47,970 bases of DNA from Solicoccozyma terricola (taxonomy: Eukaryota > Basidiomycota > Tremellomycetes > Filobasidiales > Piskurozymaceae), in assembly GCA_001600875.1 (NCBI GenBank), contig BCLD01000009.1:240784-288753 (forward strand), in the 5' to 3' direction. Below the pieces are notes generated by a model. The model was not told where the DNA came from and ran no database searches. It saw nothing but the letters and a program-made list of their open reading frames with translations. Position numbers and translations under genes: made by a program. This document shows positions 1-11,483 of the stretch, in pieces (the stretch's first letter is position 1; each line of letters begins with the position of its first letter).

Positions 1-1368
1 ACCGTGGACAGAGGAGAGCAGACCGGTGCTGGTGCTGTAGAGCGCTGCGGTCGACGCAGATTCCTTGGACATGATTTGATGCACGTACATGATGTTAGCT
101 AGTGCTTGGATATTGTGAGACGTGATCGATTCAGGGAAACGAATTGTCTTTCCGGTGAATGGCGAGATGGATGGTTGCGGGATGGACGCCTGGAGAAGTT
201 TACAAATCTCTTTTGCTGATGCTCGAGCGAATAGAGAAGTGGCAACCTCCAGAGGATCCTGAGATCTAACTGCGGGACTAAGCTCCTTAAACAGCATTCC
301 CTCGCGAACACCACCTTGACAGAAATGCGCTTCCCTGATACCAAGTGGCAATGCCTGGGAGAGTACGTTGACGAGGAAGGCCACAGCAGGTACTTGTTGA
401 CGACGACGGTCTGAAACCCGGAAGATATCATTCGCCGTACGTGCGACTTGTTCCAATTTCTTGGTATCCTCGAATTGATCCTTCTGCGCAGAGAAGCCAT
501 TGATGATGGAGATGGGGTAATGATGGCCGTGTGTCTGTCTCTCGTATAGGAGAAGATACCCCCATCCTCGGAACCCACCCCCAGAGAGATACAACGGAAA
601 CCCACCCGTCGCTTTCGCCCTTTGAATCATTGATTCCGGTATCTCGAGGTGGTCGTACGCATATCGGAATTTATCCCTCATCTCCTTGCGTAATTCATCC
701 ATACCCTTCTCCGCTTCATGCTTGGATTTCCCCTTTTTCACATCCTTGATCCGCTGAGTGAGAGCGGCGGCTCCATATGGGAAGCTGAAAGCACCTTTAG
801 GACTGGACTGAACGGCACCGGCGTGTGCCATCATCCAGGTGATCTGCGTGCTTCCACCGCCCAGGTCCATTGCTAGCCCACCCATATCCGAAAAGCTGCT
901 AGCGATACCCAGCGCACCAACCCTCCCTTCGTCTTCCTTGGCTAACATCTCAACCTTGATACCCGTGCCATCCTCGACAGCCTTGCAGAACTCGGTAGAA
1001 TTAATGGCCGTTCGAGTGGCTTCGGTGGCTAGAATACGGATACGACCTTCCAAAACCCCTAGGTCCTTGCAGACGAGTTTGAAGCGGAATAACGCAGCGA
1101 TGACAGCCTCGATAACCGATTGTGGAATAGGGATCTTCTTCCCGTCATCGTCAAACTGTTCACTGTACAACGAGATATCCACACGATAGACAAACACGGT
1201 GGGTAGAATCCGGGTTAGAGGAGGAGAAAGATCAGAGACGGAGAATCGAATACCGTTGCTTCCCATATCGACGATTCCACGGAGGTACTTTGGATCCCCT
1301 TGGCCTGGCAGTCCAGGGATCCCCATCACGTTCCCGGCCATAAGAGGATATTCTGATCCACCTCCCAT
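1..1368 (-). CDS. RTG2: Rtg2-like Ppx/GppA phosphatase (3' end outside window)
   Basis: Open without stop or intron from the ATG at 1368 to the window edge, so at least 456 codons; the C-terminus lies outside. The fold is the ASKHA sugar-kinase/exopolyphosphatase type. The phosphate-1 loop is visible at residues 34-41 (DMGSNGIR), an acidic ATEATR segment at 114-119, and the phosphate-2 loop at 167-175 (MDLGGGSTQ). Bacterial relatives hydrolyse polyphosphate or pppGpp. The fungal branch with this intervening sequence is Rtg2, the cytosolic sensor of mitochondrial retrograde signalling, and the IVDMGSNGIRFSVSDL block fits that branch best. Retrograde function is family knowledge, not shown here. 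The start is the first in-frame ATG ahead of the phosphate-1 loop and leaves a short glycine-rich leader. It is divergent from the dioxygenase gene across about 1.2 kb. An exopolyphosphatase role is the alternative. Confidence 0.85.
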   Translation of the reverse strand, partial: MGGGSEYPLMAGNVMGIPGLPGQGDPKYLRGIVDMGSNGIRFSVSDLSPPLTRILPTVFVYRVDISLYSEQFDDDGKKIPIPQSVIEAVIAALFRFKLVCKDLGVLEGRIRILATEATRTAINSTEFCKAVEDGTGIKVEMLAKEDEGRVGALGIASSFSDMGGLAMDLGGGSTQITWMMAHAGAVQSSPKGAFSFPYGAAALTQRIKDVKKGKSKHEAEKGMDELRKEMRDKFRYAYDHLEIPESMIQRAKATGGFPLYLSGGGFRGWGYLLLYERQTHGHHYPISIINGFSAQKDQFEDTKKLEQVARTANDIFRVSDRRRQQVPAVAFLVNVLSQALPLGIREAHFCQGGVREGMLFKELSPAVRSQDPLEVATSLFARASAKEICKLLQASIPQPSISPFTGKTIRFPESITSHNIQALANIMYVHQIMSKESASTAALYSTSTGLLSSVHG

Positions 1369-2495
1369 TATCGATTGCTAGGTAATGTGTCTGTCTGTGG
1401 CTGCGAAGGGTTGGGTGGTTTGACGATGACACTGCCCATAATTTCATCTGTGCGGTAGAGTTGGGATTTATGAACTATAGCGGAAGCAGTGGCGAGGCGG
1501 ATCTAAGTGTCCTCTTCGAAATGTCACATGGTCGTCTGGAAGCACCTGGTATACGAATCCAGACCATTGAGGAATGGCGCAGCAGCCCGTTTTGTCTCGG
1601 CGCCATAAAGCGCCTACTTGTAAATAACCACGACCGAATGTTCGGCTGGCAGCTGCTGAGGGCCTCAGGAGATCCCCTGCAAATCGATGTGTTGTAAGCA
1701 AGCTGTTCTTGAGACAGGACAGGATGTTCCTTAACCCAGTGAGACCCACAACCTTACAGCAACCGCGACAAGTGCCTAATCTCATCATAGGCGATGCTGA
1801 CCCAATCCCACTCTGCTCACCGAGCCGCCGGGGAGATTGCCAGAACCAAGTGCAGGGTGGGTTTCACTCCACTGTTCCTGTTTCGGCCTCATATCTCCCT
1901 GCTCTCCCTGACAGACATATCACAATGACTCTCATGGCGTGAGCAGAGCGCACAGGCTATTGCTCTGGTAACACCTCGACACTCGGATACCGCTCGAAGT
2001 TGTTGGCTTCTGAGGGCGCGTCTCCGAGGAGATATTTGTTTCTGCGCTTCAGTTTTCAAATTTGCCAGCTGTTGCTGTGGTGCAGGACTTTTCATCTCGT
2101 CACGATGACCCTACCCTGTCTTTCTTCATTTGGGAGTACGTCGACATTTGGTATTTGTCGTTGAGGTAATGGCCTCGAGCTTTCCAATGAGAGTAGTAGA
2201 CATGGTGTAAAGGTGGAGGTCGGTCCATCGACGCGATCCTCAGTTGTGTCATCTGACGTAGCGGGCCGCTCTGTAGCTACTATTGGATCACTCTCGGCCA
2301 TGTCTACATACCCCCTGGAGTGGGGAAATACAGGATGACCTCTCCCACTAGCCCTCCATGCAACGCCGACGAGGTCTCGGTCTCGCGCACTCGCTCTAGC
2401 ATTGCACCGATCGGTGGCGGACATTCGTGTTGGCGAAAAGCACTCGCCGGCCCGGGGACATCACCTGACCACCTGATTTCCATGCAATTGAGTGG
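1369..2495. other. Intergenic region between divergent genes
   Basis: About 1.1 kb separates the Rtg2-like start (minus) from the dioxygenase promoter (plus). Short frames occur on both strands but none carries a recognisable motif, splice pattern or coding-like codon choice. It is presumably the upstream region of both genes. Confidence 0.5.
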
Positions 2496-2502
2496 TATAT
2501 AA
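2496..2502 (+). promoter_or_regulatory. TATA box of the dioxygenase gene
   Basis: TATATAA lies 87 bases upstream of the ATG at 2589, a normal distance for a fungal core promoter with a short leader. Confidence 0.55.
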
Positions 2503-2588
2503 CCTACTCGCCGACCGTCCCGGTGGTGAATCCCTGTCCTCTAGCCTGCGGCAAGACCTCCACTTACCACACGATATATCCCATCGCC

Positions 2589-3593
2589 ATGGTCCAACGA
2601 CACACCATCGAATGCGAGCCCATCCACCCGACGTTTGGCGCGGAATGCAAGGGCGTTGACTTTTCCCAGCCGATCCCCGAGGATATGATGGAACAGATTC
2701 ATCAATCGCTTGGAAAGTACGGTGTGCTCGTCTTCCGTAACACCGGAATGTCCGATGAGCAGTTTGTACAGTGGGGTTCACGGTTTGGCGAGATCGCAGA
2801 GGTACCTCCAAGCCGAAGATTCCCTACCAAGAACCTGAGCGATCCGAGTAATTTGTATTTGGATGGAAGCATCGTCAAGCCTGGTGAACTTCGATGGTTC
2901 CTCGCAAAGGAAACCGGTCTCTTCCATGTGGATACTTCGTACGATGCACGTCGTGTGCGTTTGACGTCGATCATTGCGCGAGAGCTACCACCGGCCGGAA
3001 CGGGTGGAGCTACAGAATTCGGGGACACCAGGACGGCCTACGATGATCTCGATGAAGAGACTAAACAGTTACTCGAGGGCAAGATCGGCGTGCATTCTCA
3101 TTTCCATTCCCGTCGTGTCGCACTACCAACCTTCCCCACTTTCGCCGCTCTCAATCCGTGGGATTATCCAATGAGCAAACACCCGATCGTCATCACGCAC
3201 CGAGGATCAGGTCGTAAGAATCTTTATATCGCAAGTCACTTGCATCACATCGAAGGCATGGACGAAGTGGAATCAACCAAGCTCATCCTCCGTCTACGTA
3301 AGATGGTAGAAGACGAAAAGTACGTCGCTAAGGTTTATTACAAGCAACCAGGAGACGTTGTAGTTTGGGATAACACTGCAGTAGTCCACCGTGCAGGCGG
3401 TAATGAGGGTGCAGGTTGGTCAGGCAAGCATCGTCGTGATATTCGGAAATGGATGGTATTCGATAATACACCGGAAGAATGGGGGTTTAATGAGATTGGC
3501 ACGCCTAAATTCTTGGCTGGACCAGTGATTCAAGCGAAACATGAGGAGATATATGGCAAGGACGCCAAGGTGTACGATTTTGACGAGGATTAG
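2589..3593 (+). CDS. TauD/TfdA-family Fe(II)/2-oxoglutarate dioxygenase
   Basis: Single-exon gene of 334 aa. The frame is open upstream to a GTG at 2523, but the first ATG is at 2589 in a strong context (gccATGG), so translation should begin there. The iron facial triad of the TauD/TfdA family is visible: HVD at residues 113-115 and the distal His at 267 in the block WDNTAVVHRAG. The 2-oxoglutarate-binding Arg is expected in the RRDIRKW segment at 282-288. Family members use Fe(II), O2 and 2-oxoglutarate to hydroxylate and thereby split taurine, other alkylsulfonates or phenoxyacetates. In fungi they are often called taurine or 2,4-D dioxygenases, but the substrate cannot be read from sequence. 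The C-terminus ends in an acidic tail. No signal peptide, so cytosolic. No neighbour shares an obvious pathway. Confidence 0.9.
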   Translation: MVQRHTIECEPIHPTFGAECKGVDFSQPIPEDMMEQIHQSLGKYGVLVFRNTGMSDEQFVQWGSRFGEIAEVPPSRRFPTKNLSDPSNLYLDGSIVKPGELRWFLAKETGLFHVDTSYDARRVRLTSIIARELPPAGTGGATEFGDTRTAYDDLDEETKQLLEGKIGVHSHFHSRRVALPTFPTFAALNPWDYPMSKHPIVITHRGSGRKNLYIASHLHHIEGMDEVESTKLILRLRKMVEDEKYVAKVYYKQPGDVVVWDNTAVVHRAGGNEGAGWSGKHRRDIRKWMVFDNTPEEWGFNEIGTPKFLAGPVIQAKHEEIYGKDAKVYDFDED

Positions 3594-5639
3594 TTGTGGA
3601 AATGTTAGTTTCATTAACCTGTACTCATGATGATCGCTCGTGCTAAGCGTGACCGGACGTCACATCCGTCTTCTTTCAACAGTCCTCGTGGAAACGATGG
3701 CGACTCCCGATATTCCACGAATCATCGTGCCCAGATGGGCTGCGCAGGGAAAGCCTGACTTGTTTGTTTTAAGAGGAGGATAGATGAGCCTTGCCGGATG
3801 CGAAGAGTAGCAGGGGGATGACAGAGAAATGTCAGACTCTTGTGTTAAGCGTTGTAACTGACTTTTGGCGGAAAATCTGCCGATATTGTATCCATCCATT
3901 CCGATCATTTCCGTGGTCGAGCGTTTAAGGGTAAGGACACTTTGAGGCGTGTTAACTGACCAGGTCGCCTCCGTGCTCGCCGATCGGAACTATGGAAAGC
4001 TAGCTCCAGATAGAATTCTCTCTTCTGCGCAATGTCTCTCTTTTTGGCCATTGAGTTACGGAGTCAGGTACTGTAGTCAGCTGGAAGTTGAAACATCGGC
4101 AAGATACCGCCTTGGTCGTTAAGGGGGATGTATAGTGTGAAGACTAGTAGCGTACCATCTAAAAATCAATCTACCCAATTTGTTAGGATTGCCGGTAGAG
4201 AGCTGTCAATGCAGGAACCTTGATTATTAGATATGAAGCGTGCGTCCTGGGATGAGATTGCGCTCAATCAGAGTGGTCGTACGTCTATATTTGCACGGAG
4301 TAATTTGCATGTGGGAAAGCTCTCTGGAGCAATTTCAGCACCTTGGTGGCGAATATTGCTCCACAGCCTTTCCTCGAAAGCAGCCGGTAACTGGTTTGGC
4401 TTGCAGCGCTGTGGGAATGAACTCTGGTTGTCATGATTGAAAGACATTTCTCGATTTTGGTTGACTCATAGGTAGTCTGATCAACCAGGAAGGTTTGTTT
4501 CTTTGCCAATGAAAGTATCACTGTATGAGATACAATTTCCACCATCCCACGCTAAGTCTCTCTCATTCCGTTCTTTGAATGCCCGTTCTCTGGAAACCAG
4601 GTAAGAAATCTCGATATACTGTCCTTCGATCTCGCTCGGTCTTTCGCGTCAATTCCAGAAACATCTCTCAAAAGGAGGTCCTCCCATCAAGACACGACCT
4701 AATATTCATTGAATCGGTGACTTTCTTTAATACCCTCTCTTTCTCGGCTTTCTTGACTCGAGCGCGCACTCGTCAAAGTGTACTTGCCAACCAGATGGTC
4801 TAGTCATCATCCACCTTCACGGTTACAAGTATGAAACGGCTGAGCATCGCTACCGTGTCTCAAAGATTCGCATTTCAACGAATTTCTCAAACTACTTAGA
4901 CAGGTTCATTATCGCCGTCAGATTGTGACTTGAACTTGCTCGACGATGATGAGATCGTTGGCGTCTTGAACGACCCGATTGTGCATTCCGAGGCGGTGCG
5001 TGTATCGTCGAATGTGATTGTACTGATTTCTATTTCTGAGACGTTGGGCATTGCTGGAGACGTCTCTGACTAGATTTTGAAATGATTGGTCGGTAAGATA
5101 TGGTGGGTGTAGCCTGTGTTTCTTGACTCGAAAAATGTCCTCTCTAGTCCTAGCTGGGTTCAATTCTTATGAATCCGAAAACGGCGTGAGACAAGCATTG
5201 ATTTGAGAGGGTATGGGGATAGATCCGGGCAAATTCTGGGGGGCTATAGTTCGATAGCTACAACAGACCCCGGAACCATTGGGACGACGGCGGGATTGAG
5301 CTGCGAATCGTTCCAAGTCGCTAAAGGTAACCCCTGCCCCTGTCGTGAAGACGGCTGAGAACCAGGTGAGGGTTGACCGGATAAGCAGATTAGATTACGA
5401 GACATCACAATCACGTGACCTCTTGCCACGTCACGACACGTCATCACGCCACCCACCCACCGTGAGAATAATTCGAAACGTCAACAGACCGGGGCTGGAC
5501 CATCATCGACACTGGCAACAGAGCATTTCACAACACCAGCTTCACAGCAGCAGCAGCAGCTCCCTCGTCCTCCAGGACTCCCGCTTCGGCTGACGCCTGC
5601 CACTGCCCTTTGCCTCCAGTCTAGTCACTCCGACGGACC
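3594..5639. other. Intergenic stretch with a weak minus-strand exon candidate
   Basis: About 2 kb without a supported gene. The best candidate is a minus-strand frame at about 4921-5163 ending in a stop. Its codons favour C or T in third position and its product (…RLRNRNQYNHIRRYTHRLGMHNRV…) looks protein-like. It has no ATG and I recognise no family, so it would have to be the last exon of a spliced gene whose other exons I could not identify. A palindromic CACGTG (E-box/bHLH site) sits at 5412-5417, 223 bases upstream of the next gene. The rest shows nothing I can name. Confidence 0.35.
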
Positions 5640-7820
5640 ATGGCGGACCCACATTCGCCGCCGACCACCTTTTCGTCCGTGTCCGTGCATCCATCGTCCC
5701 ATCGTCCCTCATCCGCCCACCCACCCTCCTCCTCCCGATCCCGATCCCGCAAATATACCACCGATTCGAACTCCTCTCCCACCACGAGGACCTCCCAAAG
5801 TAGTGTCTCTCCACGGGAACGGTTGGCGGAACTGAGGATGCTACATCTTGTTGAGGTGCAGCGGCTGCCGACGATGCATGCTCAGGTCGTCGACAGTCGA
5901 TTGCTTGGTAGGCTCGAGTTGGTAGAATTTGATTACGAAGTAAGTTAGAGTCTGGAATATTCTAGCCCCTAGATCGTTCCTCACACCGTTATCCCATATC
6001 CCTTTTGGTTCTCACCGCCGGCATCTCACCCGGAACCCATCCCCCTTCAGCCCTACACAAACGAGCCGAGTCTACGTCAAAGGGAATACACCGAACAAGT
6101 CTACGACTTTCTTATTAATCGTCATCCTACCCTCCTCTCACATCCTTCCCGACCTCGCGTCACCCTCCTAGCGTGTTCCTTGCTCTACGCTCGGCAACTA
6201 TTCCATCTCTCCATAGTTAAGTCGAATGAAACACGTTGGTCTGATGTGGTTCTAGGGATAGCGACACAATTGGTTAAAATCGTTGATAATGCTATCGTCA
6301 CTTTGAATGGGACGCGTATTAACGAGGCTTCATGGGTTGGGGACAATGTGATACCGTTATGTTTCGAGTGCGTTTCTCCGAGTCGCAGTGGGGGGTTATG
6401 GCGCTGACGACTATTTCTTTCACACTTCTGCTCCCTTTCCTCCCTCTCAATTTTTTTTTCCCCGGTAACAGGAAGGAGTATTACGCTGTTATGTTTCAAT
6501 CCAACATCGTCGGTCTATATGTAACTCACGGTACCAAAGCAGATTTCTCCTTTGGGATCTCGAAACACGGGTTTCAGATTTGGAATAGATCGTCGATGAT
6601 GCTAGTTGATGTGGGAACGCTGTTTGGTAGACAGCAAAACCCCGATGGCATCTATCTTCGTTTGGATGGTAGTAGGTCTAGTCTTTCTCTTTTTCGGACG
6701 GCGATTTTTTGTCTTTTAACAAAATCCACCGGCTTACCAATCCGAAAATGATCCTCTATCTCGTATCGCCACAGACAACTCCGACATGATCTTTCCGTTC
6801 CTGTTCACAGAGATAAAAGGATACAGTCAAGTCCGTACAGATGGATCACAGCGACCCTCTAAAGATGGCAGACCTCAAGCTTATCAAGCGATGATGGCCG
6901 GACTCGTCTTGTACGAATACACACGTAACCTAGCAAAGATCAAGTCGCCTGTGGAATACCAACTTTGGGAAAATGAAACTACAATGGAGGATATGGAAAT
7001 GCTGAAACGAAGTTATGGAGTCGTCGCTCATCAGTCTGATTGGTATTTTTTCACGATGGTGTTGTGTACGAATACGAATGCGGAGGATGTGGATGTCAAC
7101 CAATTTGTGAGTTCCCCATATGGGGAGGCTTGTAGCTCCGAGTAGTGATCAGAAAGCTAAAGTTACTCCTTTTGGCATCGTGCGTAACATCAGCAAATCA
7201 CTGAAATCGCTCGGAAGGACGTTTCTGACGTCTCTGAACTTCACGCCTTCCTGGAAATCATGCGAATCGCACTCTCAGAGGTCTTTGACAGGAAGAGAAT
7301 GTTGCAACGATTGCTTTCGATGCTCACGGAACCTGATACCGGTCATCAACCACCGGGAACCTTTGGTCAGCCGACTGTGCCAACACCGTCGTTTTCATTT
7401 ACTCCATATCCCGAAGTCAACATTCAGCAATCACTTCCTGGTCCCTCTGGAACCACGACATCGACCGGACACCTCAACATGCCGTGGCAAAACATCCAAG
7501 ATCCAAAAAGGAGGAAGAAAATGCTCATCGGCTGGTGGCAGAACGGCGGTCGTGAATGGAGTTTGCGGGGTGAGCGGTCTTGGATGCGTCTCACCTTTGC
7601 CGTTGTTTGAGGATCGCGTAGCTGATGAAGGTCATGCGTCGTCTGATCAGAACCAACAGCTTCAAACTCCTGCACAACTCTGCAATCCATCTCTTCACCA
7701 CCCATCTCGCCTGTTCCACACGATGGCAAGCGATCACCAGCCGATATCGCCATGTATTCTCAAGCTACCTACCACCTCACGCAGCAAGATGACGACAATA
7801 ATGAACATGTTACCTACTGA
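5640..7820 (+). CDS. Unrecognised protein with a PD-(D/E)XK-like signature
   Basis: Six exons: 5640-5939, 6051-6367, 6472-6668, 6775-7106, 7194-7569, 7651-7820, giving 563 aa. All introns are GT-AG, 81-111 nt, and all phases agree. Residues 1-60 are Ser/Pro/Arg-rich and disordered. The conserved-looking core runs from about 100 to 380. It contains NPD at 263-265, a short hydrophobic strand, then EIK at 284-286 inside FLFTEIKGYSQ, followed by a helix with a Q-x-x-x-A pattern (PQAYQAMMAG). D265 plus E284-x-K286 is the layout of PD-(D/E)XK nuclease-fold proteins. The tail is Ser/Pro/Gln-rich. I do not recognise the family by name and do not claim nuclease activity. The last intron is the least sure: using the AG before 7627 instead would give a different tail ending at 7971. 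Confidence 0.7.
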
Positions 7821-9113
7821 TAGACGAATGAAGGGAATCAAAACCGCTCGTTCCCGCACGCGCATCTCTCGCTTCTACCATCAGATCGCTATGGCTGTAT
7901 CTTCATCAGCCAACCCCGCTCTCTCGTCACCGCATAGATCCTCACCATTCATCACGATCTCGCATGACTGAGCGCTATCCGTTGTATCCGTTGTATCCGT
8001 TGTATTAAGGGCAAGAACCTTGATCAATCGCATACGTTGTAGCCAATAACTAAGCCCATGATTAATATTTCAAACTGTTCGCAAGCTCGAACGCACTCGG
8101 TCAACTTTTCTGGCAGAAAACGCAACGTCTATTGAAACGAATTACTGCGATCGGATACTGGCAGGATCACTCGGTCAGATGCGACAGGCATCGGACGGCC
8201 GCTCTACAATGTTGCCAACCAAAGCCATTCAATCTTTGACAGCCAGCAAACCGCCCGACCTGTGGTCTGGCATGCAAGCGAGTATATCACTGTCGCCCGA
8301 GGTCACAGTTCACGCTTCATTGAGCTGATTGCCCCCAGACGGTTATCATGGAGGTCTAGAGGTAGTACTCCCCCGACTCGCGAGCTTTGTTTCGTCGTCG
8401 TCAATCTACCGCGCATTCCGCCCCAAGTGCGAAGGGATCGACAACAGACCCTTTCCCGCATACAGACACCGTTCTGAAGAATCCCACTCGAAGATTGCCC
8501 TTCCTTGGCTAATTCTTCGGGGCTATGACTTTCGACATTTTGCGACCATCTCCTAGTATTTTCGTTTTCAAATCTCCTCCCTCAGCAATGGGTGTGTGAC
8601 ACTTATAGATGAGGGCGAGGCGGAAACAGTTGGCTTGTGAGTTCAAGCGGGTCTTGCATATGTTGTATGCGAAAGTCTTGAAGTGGACGAAGCCGGCAGC
8701 CATATCTTCCAAAGAATATTTTGCCACGCAATTGTAAACAACGTCAACGCAACAAACAACACGGTTACTACCCTTCAAAGTCTGCAACCCCGGCGCCATC
8801 TGCTTGCATCGTCTTGTCGAGCGGCGAGTGCCAATGCAACCCCCTCGCAGCTCCCCTGGACAGTCGACAGTCGGTGGAATACATCTGTATCGTAGGACCA
8901 GGAAAGCGCGGCTGTCTCGATACTCATCCTGTCATTTTAACGGTTAGCGAATAATGATAACGCTTGCATCCGCAACACCGCTTGCACCTGCGCCTGACCG
9001 GAGTCCGGCATTCGCGAGATCGGTGGTTGTGCCCATCTCCAACTTCACCTATGCACATCAGTCTCCACTTTTTCAGACGTCCAACTATAACATCCTTTCG
9101 TCTCATTCACATC
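7821..9113. other. Intergenic region upstream of the flavoprotein gene
   Basis: About 1.3 kb with no supported gene. It holds the 3' flank of the PD-(D/E)XK-like gene, a short 9-bp tandem repeat, and the promoter of the flavoprotein gene. A minus-strand frame at about 8509-8799 has no recognisable motif. Confidence 0.4.
7976..8005. repeat. 9-bp tandem repeat, 3.3 copies
   Basis: The unit TATCCGTTG is repeated perfectly three times plus three bases, just downstream of the PD-(D/E)XK-like gene. It is a simple minisatellite. Confidence 0.9.
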
Positions 9114-10674
9114 ATGTCCGCCGCACCTACCCACTATCACACAATAATCATCGGGAGTGGTCAGGGAGGGATCCCTTTTGCTCTAGCTTCCGCTGCAGCC
9201 GGCAAACGCACCCTATTAATCGAATGTTCACACCTAGGAGGGTGCTGCGTTAACGTTGGATGTACGCCTACCAAAACGTTGATCTCCAGCGGACGTATCG
9301 CATATCTAGCTCGACGAGCTGGGGAGTATGGTATTCATTTCCCTGGCACACAGGATGGAGAAGTGGCTGTAGATATGCTACGTGTTAGAGAGCGCAAGCG
9401 CGAGATCGTCGCTTCCTTCCGTGGAGGCAGCGAGAGGAGAGCAGTTGCAGCAAAGGGATTGGATGTGTTGTATGGGAAAGCGAGGTTTGTTGGTCAGAAG
9501 ACGCTCGTCGTGGAGCCAGTGCCGGGGGATGGGGTCGAGCACGTGGCAGGGATGGAGGTGGTAAAGAGCGCAACCACGGTTGAAGGGGATACAATCGTAG
9601 TCAATGTTGGTGAAAGGCCGGCGAGGTCGGCAGTGAACGGAATAGAGGGCGTTCCCCAGGAGCGGGTCCTAGATTCGACGACAATTCAGGAGCTAGGTGT
9701 TGTCCCAGCACATTTGGCCGTCCTTGGAGGTGAGTCTACGATCTACGGCAACCGTCTGTTATCTGGCTCATCTGATGGTATTCACATCATCTCCGTCAGG
9801 CGGATACGTTGGACTAGAGTTTGCCCAGCTCTTCCGCCGCCTTGGCTCTACTGTCACCATCATTCAGCGTGGTTCGCAGCTTCTGCCCCGAGAAGATGCC
9901 GATATGGCATTGCGGATGCACGACATCCTTGCGGAGGACGATATTTCGATTCATCTCTCAACCTTGGCAAGATCGGTCTCGTACGACAATGTCTCCTCCA
10001 CCATCACTCTAATCGCCGCGGGTTCATCTGAGACCTCCGAAACTGCCACCATTACAGGCATCTCTCATCTCCTTCTCGCTACCGGACGTACACCCAACAC
10101 CGACACGCTTGACATCGCCCGCGCCGGACTCGCAGTCGATCCACGGGGATACATATCCGTCAGTCCGACGCTGGCAACGAATGTGGCTGGGATCTATGCC
10201 ATCGGCGACTGTAAGGGACCGCCGGCATTCACCCATATCAGCTATGACGATTTCCGAATCCTTCGGGCGAATCTGCTCCCTTCATCATCTGCACCCGCAG
10301 GGGTTTCGGCAAGCACAACCGACCGCCTAGTTCCATACGTAGTGTACACGGACCCGCAGCTGGGACATGTAGGAATCCATGAGCGGGAAGCGAAAGCGGC
10401 GGGGATGGACATCCTTGTGGCAAAGATGGAGATGAGTAGTGTCGCAAGAGCCTTGGAGACGGCGGAAACGCGTGGATGTATGAAGGCTGTAGTGGAACGG
10501 ACGAGTGGACATATCCTCGGCTTCACATGTTTGGGTATCGAGGGAGGAGAGATTATGGCTGTTGTGCAGACAGCTATGATGGGGGGACTTACATGGAAAG
10601 ATCTACAACGTGCAGTGTGGGCGCATCCAAGTCTGGCGGAAGGGTTGAATAACTTGTGGGGCGGTTGGGAATAA
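9114..10674 (+). CDS. MerA-like FAD/NAD(P)-disulfide oxidoreductase
   Basis: Two exons, 9114-9729 and 9800-10674, with one 70-nt GT-AG intron that restores GGGYVGLEFAQ at the NAD(P)-binding site; 496 aa. The FAD-binding GSGQGG is at residues 14-19. The redox-active disulfide is C45-VNVG-C50 in the MerA/lipoamide-dehydrogenase class I arrangement. The second dinucleotide fold begins at about 206, and AIGDC in the C-terminal half contacts FAD. The C-terminal His-x4-Glu dyad is present (H481, E486 in HPSLAE), so the disulfide can be turned over. True mercuric reductases add an N-terminal NmerA domain and a C-terminal Cys pair; both are absent, so mercury reduction is unlikely. Fungal members are usually annotated mercuric reductase or dihydrolipoamide dehydrogenase by similarity only. 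No clear mitochondrial presequence. Start chosen as the first ATG before the FAD motif. Confidence 0.88.
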
Positions 10675-11483
10675 ACCATCAAGGAGTACCTGCTGTATCT
10701 CTAGCTAAATTATCCGAAATTCTGCGATTTGAGTCCTGAAGCAAGCTGAATACTCGCCGTTACATCTTTCTTGCCTGTATCATCGACCACAAGGCATCCC
10801 ACGTATGGGAGAAGCCATGTCTGTCCCACATGGAGTTGGATTGACACAATCGTCTGGGTAGAGGACTGGTGTTAGATGACCTGTTCCATGGATCCCTTGA
10901 CGGGGCTGGAATTTACCATTGTGTCCTGTTGTCTATACCAGGCAGGGATTTCAAGCTCCATGGAGGTTCGCCATTTGTGAAAACAACCAACCAATAATAT
11001 ATTATCACTTTCCTTCCCGCTTTCTGCTACCTAATCGTCATATCCCTGAGAACTGGGATCAGAACCCAAATGGGGCTCCCGGGCAAAGTCCATTGGATGG
11101 ATCTACAGGAGAGCGCAGGTGCATCTGCGCTAAGCCTTTCTCTGTTTGCTGATCGCAGGACCGGCACCACTGTCACCAAAAGATAAAACAGAGGGTAGCA
11201 TCACAAGTTGTATTGACTATGCCATTGGCAATCAGATCGACTGCCTTTGACAAACATATCGAGAAGATTCGGCAATATCACATCTGCAATCAGGCGCATA
11301 TGGCAATCAAAGTGAGAACAAAGGATCGATAGATTTCCTATATTTTTCGACCATGCCTTTGATAATCTTTTGCAAAACCGAGGAAAAAGTCCCATCGTTC
11401 CCAATTTTACAACTTTCCTAACAACATCATCATTCAAGGCACCGCCATCTCTTGAAGCAAATATATCAGCTTCCACATCTTCC
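10675..11483. other. Intergenic region upstream of the ABC transporter
   Basis: About 0.8 kb. The frame of the first ABC exon is open somewhat further upstream but has no earlier ATG. Nothing else recognised. Confidence 0.45.

Noticed and set aside
2523..2588. Upstream GTG start for the dioxygenase
   Set aside because: The frame is open to a GTG at 2523, but fungal nuclear genes start at ATG and the ATG at 2589 has a strong context and a TATA box at the right distance.
7627..7971. Alternative last exon of the PD-(D/E)XK-like gene ending at 7971
   Set aside because: Using the AG ahead of 7627 gives a longer open frame of Arg/His/Ser-rich sequence. The acceptor before 7651 gives an intron of typical size and a more usual Ser/Pro/Gln tail. 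Kept only as an alternative.
7976..8005. Tandem repeat considered as a CRISPR-like array
   Set aside because: Units are directly adjacent without spacers and the genome is fungal, so it is a simple minisatellite.
10242..10682. 146-codon frame antisense to the MerA-like gene
   Set aside because: It mirrors the coding strand of a well-supported exon and has no motif of its own.
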